64,000 nucleotides of DNA. It comes from JASSUD01 sp031963445. GTDB lineage: Bacteria > Pseudomonadota > Gammaproteobacteria > Burkholderiales > Burkholderiaceae. Shown here one piece after another: positions 8,051 through 15,853 of this stretch. Numbering within the stretch: the stretch's first letter is position 1; each line of letters begins with the position of its first letter. The notes under the pieces are model-generated. The model had not been told where the DNA came from. It did no database searches and saw only the letters and a program-made list of their open reading frames with translations. Both the position numbers and the translations under genes were made by a program. The stretch covers positions 2,542,001 to 2,606,000 of the forward strand of contig JASSUH010000001.1 of assembly GCA_031963445.1 (NCBI GenBank). Direction: 5' to 3'.

Positions 8051-8527
8051 ATGTCTTATAAAAACTGTCCTAATCACGTAGTTTCTCTTTTGCTCAAAAT
8101 AACTAGCGCAGGGCGTGGCGTTAGTGATCTTAACGATCTAGAAGATCTAGTTAGTGCACTACGTATTGTGCGGCCCAATTTGATTCAGCTAGATATTTTT
8201 GAAGCCTGGTTCCATATGCGGCGCCAACAATGGCAAGAAGCACTGCATCGACTACAAAGCCTTGAAGAACGTCAAAGCCATTTCCCACTGCGTACTGCGT
8301 TACAAGGATGTTGTTTATATGCAATGAACGACTCACGTTGGGTCAGTTACGCAGCACAAGCGTTAGAACAAAAAGACGATGCTGAAGCAACCCGCATTGC
8401 GAAAGCCCTTATAAAAACAGCTCAGCAAGCGCTCGGCACAATACCAGAGCTGCAATTTACAGAGACTAACGAAACCCCTTCCAACAAAGATGAAGCTTGG
8501 CTTAATCCACACTATTTACATGTGTAA
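8051..8527 (+). CDS. HrpB1/HrpK-family type III secretion protein
   Basis: 158 aa. The pattern matches the HrpB1_HrpK family as I know it from Ralstonia, Xanthomonas and Burkholderia: LVSALRIVRPNLIQLDIFEA, then a conserved W and RRQQWQEALHRLQSL, FPLRTALQGCCLYAMNDSRW, and a closing helix. It resembles a short TPR-like helical repeat. HrpB1 is a small cytosolic component of Hrp2-type secretion clusters, normally beside hrpB2, hrcJ and hrcN. Here it stands alone with the small acidic gene 92 bases upstream, between radC and rpmB. It could be a relic of a dispersed type III system or part of a scattered one. The C-terminal 30 residues go beyond the family core. Confidence 0.7.
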   Translation: MSYKNCPNHVVSLLLKITSAGRGVSDLNDLEDLVSALRIVRPNLIQLDIFEAWFHMRRQQWQEALHRLQSLEERQSHFPLRTALQGCCLYAMNDSRWVSYAAQALEQKDDAEATRIAKALIKTAQQALGTIPELQFTETNETPSNKDEAWLNPHYLHV

Positions 8528-8985
8528 CTTCATTTATAGGTACCTGTGCGTCAATCAATAGTCTTTTGCACAAAACCACGCCTATAGATCCTGATCTTGC
8601 GTTCCGAGACCCTATTTAGAGTCTTAGGCATTTTTTGCACATTCAACCTCATTTAAGCAACATTTCTTACGCCTATAAAGTGAACTTCAATAAAAGAGAT
8701 TTAATCTTTTCAAATTTTCCTGTTAAAATCGCGCCTTTTCCGTCTATCTAACAACCGAAGCAAGGACGGCAGATATCTTCTGGCCTTGCTTTTAAGCTCG
8801 GAAGCTTTGCATAAGTTGAAATCGTATAGCGCGATTCTTCTGCCTTGGCAAAGCTCCCTATGCAGTTAAGGAATGCTGAATTAAGCAGAAGGCGTTAGCA
8901 CCAGTATGTGCGTCGCTCTCTATTGATTTGGCACAGACTCAAATTTGCAAACAGCTTTTATATTCAGCGTATTAAGGAGTGCTTG
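8528..8985. other. Intergenic region upstream of rpmB
   Basis: 458 bases with no gene. An A/T-rich stretch (about 8690-8730, with TTCAAATTTTCCTG and GTTAAAAT) is a plausible promoter for the ribosomal protein genes, suggesting a long leader. A frame opening at 8908 merges with rpmB but has no independent support. No repeat family copy is clear here. Confidence 0.4.
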
Positions 8986-9219
8986 ATGGCACGCAAATGT
9001 CCAATTACAGGGAAAGCGCCAACGACTGGCAACCGCGTTTCCCATGCAAATAACAAAACAAAGCGCCGTTTTTTACCGAATATGCAATACCATCGTTTCT
9101 GGGTACCAAGCGAAGGACGTTTTGTACGCTTGCGCATTTCGGCTTCTGGCCTGCGCCAAGTTAACAAGGTTGGTATTGAAGCCGTGCTTGAAACTTTAAA
9201 AGTACAAGGCAATATCTAA
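8986..9219 (+). CDS. rpmB: 50S ribosomal protein L28
   Basis: 77 aa, starting MARKCPITGKAPTTGNRVSH, which is standard for L28 in this group. The ATG at 8986 follows a TAAGGAG ribosome binding site. The C-terminal half (FWVPSEGRFVRLRISASGLR) is also canonical. It is a component of the large ribosomal subunit, here followed by rpmG on the same strand. The gap of 213 bases before rpmG is longer than usual and holds a degenerate palindromic repeat. Confidence 0.97.
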   Translation: MARKCPITGKAPTTGNRVSHANNKTKRRFLPNMQYHRFWVPSEGRFVRLRISASGLRQVNKVGIEAVLETLKVQGNI

Positions 9220-9297
9220 AACTTTGTTTAATGCTTTCCAACGTCACCAGGGAAGCGACAAAAAGAGTTCTAAGAGGCTGGCATCAAGCTAGCCAAT

Positions 9298-9402
9298 AAA
9301 GGTCGGTCTATATAACTCGGTAGCAAGAGATGCTTTTGTTGCCAGTACGCTAGTACAGAGAAAGATATAGCGCCGTCACACGATTATGCAGACCTTCCTT
9401 AA
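9298..9402. repeat. Degenerate palindromic repeat, family C, between rpmB and rpmG
   Basis: Ends AAGGTCGGTCTATATAA and TTATGCAGACCTTCCTT are imperfect inverted copies. The interior contains GTTGCCAGTACGCTAGTACAG, a variant of the shared core. It lies inside an rpmB-rpmG operon that is usually tight. Confidence 0.6.
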
Positions 9403-9432
9403 TTTTTTGATAAGGTTTGAAGGAATTACATC

Positions 9433-9600
9433 ATGGCTAAATCACGCAATAAAACTAAAACCTGCCTCCAATCGCAGGCCGGCACTGGACATTGCTACTA
9501 TCTGACGACTTCCGTCCTAATCTCGCTGAAGAAACTAGTCAAAAAGTATGACCCTGTCGTGCGTAAGCATGTAGAGTACAAGCCAGTAAAGCTTAAGTAA
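9433..9600 (+). CDS. rpmG: 50S ribosomal protein L33, divergent
   Basis: 55 aa, the usual length for L33 without insertion or deletion. Conserved pieces are MAK at the start, AGTGH in the first half, and YDPVVRKHVEYKPVKLK at the end. The first 16 residues and the stretch CYYLTTSVLISLKKLVK differ strongly from the common FYTTTKNKRNMPEKMEI-type sequence, and two Cys appear in odd places. Ribosome binding site GAAGGAATT precedes the ATG. The position after rpmB supports the call. It is followed by a palindromic repeat and then a strong terminator. Confidence 0.88.
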   Translation: MAKSRNKTKTCLQSQAGTGHCYYLTTSVLISLKKLVKKYDPVVRKHVEYKPVKLK

Positions 9601-9613
9601 GTTTTACTGTCAT

Positions 9614-9733
9614 TTAAGGAACCTTTGCATAACCCCTGTAGTGGCTGAATAATCCACTGAGATCCCCTTGCCGTATTTAATGTACTGGCGCAAAGGGATT
9701 TCTTGCTACAGGGACTATGCAAAGGTTCCTTAA
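9614..9733. repeat. Palindromic repeat, family C
   Basis: 120 bp with outer arms TTAAGGAACCTTTGCATA and TATGCAAAGGTTCCTTAA, exact complements. The centre contains CCTTGCCGTATTTAATGTAC, a variant of the shared core. It lies between rpmG and its terminator. Confidence 0.85.
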
Positions 9734-9747
9734 TATTCAGTGGATTA

Positions 9748-9785
9748 AAAAAAGCGGCAGACTTCGCGGTCTGCCGCTTTTTTTA
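9748..9785 (+). terminator. Rho-independent terminator after rpmB-rpmG
   Basis: A 12-bp perfect stem (AAAGCGGCAGAC / GTCTGCCGCTTT) with loop TTCGCG, followed by a run of T. The terminator remains downstream although a repeat was inserted between it and rpmG. Confidence 0.92.
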
Positions 9786-9832
9786 TTTGTTATGCTTGGA
9801 GGAAATTAAACTTATATCAATACAAATCAGCC

Positions 9833-12526
9833 ATGCTCAATCACAACGCCACGGTCATTCATCGCACTAGCTATACCCCTCCCGCCTTTTTCATCGATAC
9901 CGTCACGCTTGAATTTGATCTAGACCCACAGCGTACTGTCGTCACTAGCCGTATGCAGCTGCGGCGTAACCCTGCAGCCTCTCAGCCTGATCTGCAGCTA
10001 CATGGCGAAGCGCTCACTTTAATCAGCGCAACCTTAAATGGCACGCCTTGCACTGAAGTGCAAACCAGCGAGTCAGCGCTCACCCTGTCTAATGTACCTG
10101 ATGCTTTTGAATTAACTATTACGAATAGTTGCGCGCCAGCTGCTAACACTTCGTTGATGGGTTTATACGTGTCAAATGGCAATTTCTTTACCCAATGCGA
10201 AGCAGAAGGGTTTAGAAAAATGACTTATTTTCTTGATCGCCCGGATGTGATGGCACGTTATATCGTGACCTTACGCGCGAACAAAACGGATTACCCGGTC
10301 TTACTCGCGAACGGTAATTTGATTGAAGCGGGCCATTTACCAGATGGTAGGCACTACGCAACTTGGGATGATCCATTTGTAAAGCCTAGCTATTTATTCG
10401 CGCTAGTAGCCGGCAAATTAGTTTCGTTGGATGAGCGCATTGTGACCGATTCAGGCGCTGAAAAATTATTGCAGGTATGGGTTGAGCCACAAGATTTAGA
10501 TAAAACGCAGCATGCCATGGATTCGCTGATTCGCGCTATTAAATGGGATGAGACACGCTTTGGGTTAGCCCTAGATTTAGAGCGCTTTATGATTGTGGCA
10601 GTGAGCGACTTCAATATGGGCGCGATGGAAAATAAAGGCCTCAATATTTTCAACACTAAATATGTGCTGGCCAATCCACAAACGGCGACCGATGTCGATT
10701 ACGCGAACATCGAAGCGGTAGTAGGACACGAATATTTCCATAACTGGACAGGCAACCGAGTTACGTGCCGCGATTGGTTTCAGTTGAGTTTAAAAGAAGG
10801 TTTAACCGTTTTTCGGGATCAAGAATTCTCTGCCGATATGGCAGCGCTTGCAGTAGGCAGCAAAGCAGCAGCGGCGGCCCATGCCACTAAGCGCATTGAA
10901 GATGTACGCGTACTAAGACAACTTCAGTTTCCTGAAGATGCTGGCCCAATGGCACATCCAATACGGCCAGATAGTTATGTTGAGATTAATAACTTTTACA
11001 CCGCGACGGTTTACGAAAAAGGTGCCGAGGTTGTACGCATGTATCAAACCTTGCTTGGCCGTGATGGTTTTCGCCGTGGCATGGATCTGTATTTTGCGCG
11101 ACACGATGGACAAGCCGTTGCCTGCGATGACTTTAGGCAAGCAATGGCTGATGCGAACGGCCGTGACTTAACTCAGTTCGAGCATTGGTATAGCCAACCA
11201 GGTACGCCACGCATACAAGTTAAAACGCACTATGAAGAGGCCTCGCATACTTACCAAATTACGCTCACCCAAGGTTATCGTAAGAACGCCACTGACTCCG
11301 CTGCTACGGCAGATGTTTCACTACAGCCGTTGCTCATTCCATTTGCGCTTGGTTTAGTCAATGCCAATGGGCAAGACATAGCACTGCAGCTTGACACTGA
11401 AGCAGCACCCAGAGGTACCACTCGTATACTCGAGCTGACTCAAACTGAACAGACTTTCCGCTTTATCAATATTGCCCACCAGCCGACTCCTTCACTTCTA
11501 CGCAATTTTTCAGCTCCCGTCACCGTCGAATACAACTACAGTGATGATGAATTAGCCTTTCTGTTTGCCCATGACAGTGACCCTTTTAATCGCTGGGAAG
11601 CAGGTCAACGGCTTGCTACACGCGCTTTGCTCGCGCTTGCACAACTGGCTGCGCAAAACGCTCCGCTGTCTATTAAGCCAGCCGTACTGCATGCATTTGA
11701 GCAAGTGCTACGCGATGAAGCGCTGACCCCTGCATTTCGCGCACAAGCTTTGAGTTTGCCATCCGAGACTTATTTGGCCGAGCAAATGGAAGAAGCCGAT
11801 CCAACTGCGTTGCATACTGCACGGCAATTCTTTGTGACCGAATTAGGCAATGCATTAGCGCAAGATTGGCAGCAAATTTATGCACGTTACAACCTGCCTA
11901 CCCCCTACCAGCCGACACCCACCGCTGCTGGCCAACGTGCACTGAAAAATCTAGCGCTAAGCTATTTATTAGCCGGTAACAAAACTACGGCACATGCTGC
12001 GCCGCTGGCTACGACTCAATACACTAATGCCGACAATATGACAGACCGTCACGCTGCGCTAGCAGGTCTGCTATATGTCGGCGGTGCACCCGCGCAGCAA
12101 GCCTTGACTGATTTTTACCAACGCTTTGCACAAGAGCCATTGGTGATTGATAAATGGTTTGCTTTACAGGCCACGCAACGCGGTGCTGACGGGCCAGTCA
12201 TTGAAACCGTACGTAGCCTGCTGCAGCATCCGGACTTCAATTTACACAACCCAAATCGTGCTCGGGCACTGATCTATGCTTTTGTCAGCAGTAACCCAGC
12301 GCAATTCCACGCTGCTGATGGTTCTGGCTACGCATTTTGGGCTGAACAAGTGCAAGCTTTAGATACCCTCAATCCACAAATAGCCGCTCGCCTAGCACGC
12401 TCACTGGAAAATTGGCGCAAATTTATTGCACCATTACGCACCCAAATGCGTGCTGCGCTAGAAACGGTATTAACGACAGTTCAGTCAAAAGATGTGCGTG
12501 AAGTGATTGAGAAAGCGCTCGCTTAA
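9833..12526 (+). CDS. pepN: Aminopeptidase N
   Basis: 897 aa, a normal length for the gamma/beta-proteobacterial M1 aminopeptidase. It removes N-terminal residues from peptides in the cytosol, useful to a cell living on host peptides. Substrate-recognition motif MGAMENKGLN sits just before the zinc motif HEYFHNWTGNRVT (His299, His303), with the downstream zinc Glu in LKEGLTVFRDQEF. The C-terminal helical domain is complete. It is preceded by the rpmG terminator and a GGAGG-like ribosome binding site, so it is a separate unit. Confidence 0.97.
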   Translation: MLNHNATVIHRTSYTPPAFFIDTVTLEFDLDPQRTVVTSRMQLRRNPAASQPDLQLHGEALTLISATLNGTPCTEVQTSESALTLSNVPDAFELTITNSCAPAANTSLMGLYVSNGNFFTQCEAEGFRKMTYFLDRPDVMARYIVTLRANKTDYPVLLANGNLIEAGHLPDGRHYATWDDPFVKPSYLFALVAGKLVSLDERIVTDSGAEKLLQVWVEPQDLDKTQHAMDSLIRAIKWDETRFGLALDLERFMIVAVSDFNMGAMENKGLNIFNTKYVLANPQTATDVDYANIEAVVGHEYFHNWTGNRVTCRDWFQLSLKEGLTVFRDQEFSADMAALAVGSKAAAAAHATKRIEDVRVLRQLQFPEDAGPMAHPIRPDSYVEINNFYTATVYEKGAEVVRMYQTLLGRDGFRRGMDLYFARHDGQAVACDDFRQAMADANGRDLTQFEHWYSQPGTPRIQVKTHYEEASHTYQITLTQGYRKNATDSAATADVSLQPLLIPFALGLVNANGQDIALQLDTEAAPRGTTRILELTQTEQTFRFINIAHQPTPSLLRNFSAPVTVEYNYSDDELAFLFAHDSDPFNRWEAGQRLATRALLALAQLAAQNAPLSIKPAVLHAFEQVLRDEALTPAFRAQALSLPSETYLAEQMEEADPTALHTARQFFVTELGNALAQDWQQIYARYNLPTPYQPTPTAAGQRALKNLALSYLLAGNKTTAHAAPLATTQYTNADNMTDRHAALAGLLYVGGAPAQQALTDFYQRFAQEPLVIDKWFALQATQRGADGPVIETVRSLLQHPDFNLHNPNRARALIYAFVSSNPAQFHAADGSGYAFWAEQVQALDTLNPQIAARLARSLENWRKFIAPLRTQMRAALETVLTTVQSKDVREVIEKALA

Positions 12527-12559
12527 GCTGAGGAAAGTTAAGCGTCACCAAGAAGAGGT

Positions 12560-12712
12560 CTAAGAGACTGCCCACGATCTTCAAAAGTGGGTTGTGTTGG
12601 GGTTCCTTCGTCACCCCAACCTACGGAAAAAGGCCCAAAAATTGTAGGTTGGGGTGACGCAGGAACCCCAACATGACGGCATTAAGGGTAATTTCTGGAG
12701 ATTATGAACAGG
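12560..12712. repeat. Dispersed repeat, family B
   Basis: Contains GTTGTGTTGGGGTTCCTTCG and TAGGTTGGGGTGACGCAGGA in opposite orientation, and ends GATTATGAACAGGT. It fills most of the space between convergent pepN and the kinase-like gene. Confidence 0.8.
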
Positions 12713-12812
12713 TCAAAACCCCAACCACGACCCCTCTTTTTTTATATTGGGTGGTAGCAAAGGTATACATGCCCCTTGAGATTTTGCAGAGATTCCCTAA
12801 TGGGAAGGCTGT

Positions 12813-13568
12813 TTAAACAGCCGCTAAAGGTAATTTTAAAGTCAGTGTTACTGTGCCATCATCCTCACGCTGCTGGTCAAACTGGCCACCGTGAGCGGCC
12901 ATCACAGCAATCGGCAAATTAAGTGCTAATTTAGTGCTATGTTTGCCTGCTTGCGCTGCAGTAACACGTACAAAGTGTTCAAAGACATGTACCAGCGCTT
13001 CGTCTAGCCATGCATTAGCTGAGAATTTAAAGCTTGTTGAAACAATGCAGGTTTTTTGCTCAACCAAAGCTTTAACGTTGATACTCGCCTCGGCCATTGA
13101 AGCTTCGATCGCATACGCAAGCATGCTCCATAACGCCTGCCAGATGCGCTTTGCATCTACCTTACCTTCTACATTCGCAATTTGCAGATCAGCATCAAAC
13201 ACTACGCTACGTTCAACAGCAAAATGTGCTCGATGATGAGCGAGCACAGATTCTAAATAAGGCTCTAATAAGACTTGCTCATAGGTGAGCGGCATAGCGT
13301 TAGCTTCAACATATACCGCCTCAATAAGGTTCTCAATGACTTTGGTCTGCTGCTTAACACCACTATGGATGCCATCCAGTATGTTCCGCATGCTGCTATG
13401 TACAGTCCCAAATTTGGCTTCTAGTACATGCGCCCAAGTATGTATCGTATTTAATGAGCCACGTAGATCGTGGGCGACGATACTAAGCAAAGCATCGCGA
13501 GCAAAAACAGCTGCTTCGGATTTTGCACAGGCTGCCCAGAGATTGACATCAGAGGTAGGAATAAGCAT
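12813..13568 (-). CDS. Histidine-kinase-like protein with degenerate ATPase domain
   Basis: 251 aa from ATG 13568, which has AAGG ten bases upstream. A GTG three codons earlier is less likely. Residues about 24-90 form a HisKA-type dimerisation helix pair with the H-box VAHDLRGSLN (His33 intact). The following region resembles a HATPase_c fold, but the N-box position reads LWSMLAYAIEAS without the Asn, no DxGxG loop is present, and the G2 region reads TKLALNLPIAVMAAHGGQF without the usual Gly pattern. The F-box-like VFEHFVRV is present. No sensor or membrane segment and no response regulator nearby. It may be a pseudokinase or a phosphotransfer-only protein. Confidence 0.65.
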   Translation of the reverse strand: MLIPTSDVNLWAACAKSEAAVFARDALLSIVAHDLRGSLNTIHTWAHVLEAKFGTVHSSMRNILDGIHSGVKQQTKVIENLIEAVYVEANAMPLTYEQVLLEPYLESVLAHHRAHFAVERSVVFDADLQIANVEGKVDAKRIWQALWSMLAYAIEASMAEASINVKALVEQKTCIVSTSFKFSANAWLDEALVHVFEHFVRVTAAQAGKHSTKLALNLPIAVMAAHGGQFDQQREDDGTVTLTLKLPLAAV

Positions 13569-13587
13569 ATGCTGCACACCTTAAAAA

Positions 13588-13700
13588 AACGCTGAATCAG
13601 TCAGGAGCAGTAGGATAATCAATTGCAGTCGCACGGCAAGCACTAGTTTATTAGCCTAGCCATGGCATTCCTTGCTCCCGCTTGATTCAGCATTTCTTTA
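13588..13700. repeat. Palindromic repeat, family D
   Basis: Ends AAACGCTGAATCAGTCAGGAG and GCTTGATTCAGCATTTCTTT are inverted copies. The interior has GCACGGCAAGCACTAG and GGCATTCCTTGCTCC. It separates the kinase-like gene from sodC. Confidence 0.65.
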
Positions 13701-13723
13701 ACCGAGCAGTAAGCGGTAGCAAA

Positions 13724-14248
13724 TTAATTATTAACGTCTGGGATCACACCGCAAGCAAGACGCCTTCCGCCACCGCCAAGTGGTTGTGGTCTATCGCTAT
13801 AGTTGTCACCACCTTCATGCACCATTAGAGTATGACCGCTCACTTCATGCAGTGATTTAATGCGCGGTGCTTGTACCAGCATATTGGCACGCCCTTTAGA
13901 ATTTACATGTAATTTGGGTAGGTCACCAAGGTGCCCATTACCCTGCGGACCTGCATGGCGGTTTGTCGCTTTTGGATCCCAATGCCCGCCGGCAGCCATC
14001 GCAGCATCATCACATGATGGATGTTCGTGAATATGGAAACCATGTGCACCCGCTGGCAAACCTGTCAATTGAGGCTTAAAAACTAACCCTTGACGGGTCT
14101 CGGTGATACTCACCTCCCCTATCGATTTCGTAACGCCGTCTGGGCTAGCTGCATACATCGGTACCGTTAGCGATGCGCTATAAGCCGCTGACGCACTAAC
14201 ACACAGAATGGCGGCAAGCCCCATGGTTAAACTGATGCGCTTTTTCAT
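13724..14248 (-). CDS. sodC: Superoxide dismutase [Cu-Zn], periplasmic
   Basis: 174 aa from ATG 14248, which is preceded by AAAAAGGAAAAAACC and gives a normal signal peptide (MKKRISLTMGLAAILCVSAS, cleavage near AYSA). A longer frame from 14341 adds 31 residues with no signal logic. Copper and zinc ligands are seen in GFHIHEHPSC, AAGGHWDP, HAGPQGNGHLGDLP and LMVHEGGDNY. The active-site Arg region and disulfide Cys lie in GGGGRRLACGVI. It removes superoxide in the periplasm and is a known defence of intracellular bacteria against host oxidative burst. It is monocistronic. Confidence 0.95.
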   Translation of the reverse strand: MKKRISLTMGLAAILCVSASAAYSASLTVPMYAASPDGVTKSIGEVSITETRQGLVFKPQLTGLPAGAHGFHIHEHPSCDDAAMAAGGHWDPKATNRHAGPQGNGHLGDLPKLHVNSKGRANMLVQAPRIKSLHEVSGHTLMVHEGGDNYSDRPQPLGGGGRRLACGVIPDVNN

Positions 14249-14532
14249 GGTTTTTTCCTTTTTTGCTAGAAAGTAGTTGATTTTATTTATATTAAGTAAG
14301 GCAGCGCTAAAGCCAGATGCAACGCATGACATAGCACTCAAATAAAAGGTAGCCTTTACTCTTAGAACCTGGCTACCTCTATAAGTAGGCCTCTAAAAGC
14401 GTCCTCATATTACGACTATGTTTTGCTTTTAATGGCTTTTTTCCTTGCGCTGACAGCGTTTTAGCAAACTTCCAACGAGGCCTTTAGCACTTTTCTAAAG
14501 TGCTCTTAACATAAATGTAGCTAACGCTACAT

Positions 14533-15723
14533 CTAACTACTTAGCAAACCACGCACCAGGTCATCAGTAATGTCGGTAATTGCTTCTAGCCCTACGGCAA
14601 CCCTTATTAAACCTTCAGTAATACCAGCGGCCACACGTGCTTCTGGCGTAATGCGGCCATGCGTTGTGGTGGCTGGATGCGTAATCGTGGTGCGCGTGTC
14701 CCCCAAATTACCGGTGATTGAGCATAGTCGTGTTTGATCGATGACACGCCAAGCATTCGCACGTTGCACTTCTGGCGTGTCACCTTGCACTTCAAAGGAG
14801 ACGATTGCACCGCCTAAACGTTGCTGGCGTTGTGCGATTGCATATTGTGGATGTGAAGGTAAGCCAGGATAGAACACACGCTTTACTGCCGGATGCGTGC
14901 TCAAACTTTGCGCCAGCGCTAGCGCATTAGCTGATTGTCGCTCGACTCTTAAGACTAGTGTTTCCATCCCTTTTAAGAGTAGCCAAGCATTGAAAGCGGA
15001 GAGCGTTGGGCCGGCGATACGCACAAATGGAGCGATTTTCTCCTCCATTAACGCCTTTGAACCAAGCACTGCCCCTCCTAGCACCCGGCCTTGCCCATCT
15101 AAATATTTGCTCGCTGAATGCACCACCAAATCCGCGCCCAGTTTAAGCGGCTGCTGTAACACTGGCGTTGCGCAGCAGTTATCAACCACTAACAGCACAC
15201 CAGCGTTTTTAGCTATTTGGCTAAGCGCGGCAATATCTGCAATTTCAGTGAGTGGATTAGATGGCGTTTCGAGAAAAAGCATTTTCGTCGTAGGTCTTAT
15301 GGCTTTTTCCCAGGCGTTCAGATCAGTGAGATCCACGAACGTAGTTTCAATGCCAAAGCGGCTAAGAACCGATGCAAATAAATTCAGCGTCGAGCCAAAA
15401 ATACTTCTTGAACTGACCAAATGGTCGCCCGCCTTTAGTACCCCCATCACCGCAGCCATAATCGCGCTCATACCAGAAGCTGTCGCCACACATGCCTGTG
15501 CGCTCTCAAGCGCGGCTAAACGCGCTTCAAACATACTGACAGTCGGGTTGGTCAAACGCGAATAAGTAAACCCTTTCTCTATCTTCGCAAAGCGCTCAGC
15601 CGCTTGCGCAGCGCTCTCAAAACAAAAGCTAGAGGTCAAAAAAAGAGCCTCAGAGTGCTCATTAAATTCCGTGCGCAAACTACCTGCGCGCACAGCTAGG
15701 GTATCGAAACTAAGTTCGGTCAT
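14533..15723 (-). CDS. metZ: O-succinylhomoserine sulfhydrylase
   Basis: 396 aa from ATG 15723. A TTG-started extension of 12 residues is unlikely. This PLP enzyme of the Cys/Met metabolism family makes homocysteine from O-succinylhomoserine and sulfide. The N-terminal YSRLTNPTVSMFE, the PLP-lysine motif VVHSASKYLDGQG, and the C-terminal LGDTRTTITHPATTTHGR and IRVAVGLE are all canonical. It lies downstream of purF on the same strand, the usual purF-metZ order in Burkholderia. Cystathionine gamma-synthase is the close alternative, but the purF context and GLPSHPQ region favour MetZ. Confidence 0.92.
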   Translation of the reverse strand: MTELSFDTLAVRAGSLRTEFNEHSEALFLTSSFCFESAAQAAERFAKIEKGFTYSRLTNPTVSMFEARLAALESAQACVATASGMSAIMAAVMGVLKAGDHLVSSRSIFGSTLNLFASVLSRFGIETTFVDLTDLNAWEKAIRPTTKMLFLETPSNPLTEIADIAALSQIAKNAGVLLVVDNCCATPVLQQPLKLGADLVVHSASKYLDGQGRVLGGAVLGSKALMEEKIAPFVRIAGPTLSAFNAWLLLKGMETLVLRVERQSANALALAQSLSTHPAVKRVFYPGLPSHPQYAIAQRQQRLGGAIVSFEVQGDTPEVQRANAWRVIDQTRLCSITGNLGDTRTTITHPATTTHGRITPEARVAAGITEGLIRVAVGLEAITDITDDLVRGLLSS

Positions 15724-15853
15724 AGTGTTAGTTAATGAGTTTAAATGGAAGGTCTTCAAAAGACATTGAATAAACCGTGCGCAGCAGGCGAGCTGTTATG
15801 CACGGTTTATATTTTTGCAGATTTTGAACTGATTCTAAGATCCTGAACAGGCT

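Noticed and set aside
14897..15565. 222-codon open frame opposite metZ
   Set aside because: Antisense shadow of a fully conserved metZ gene, Ser/Ala-rich with no domain.
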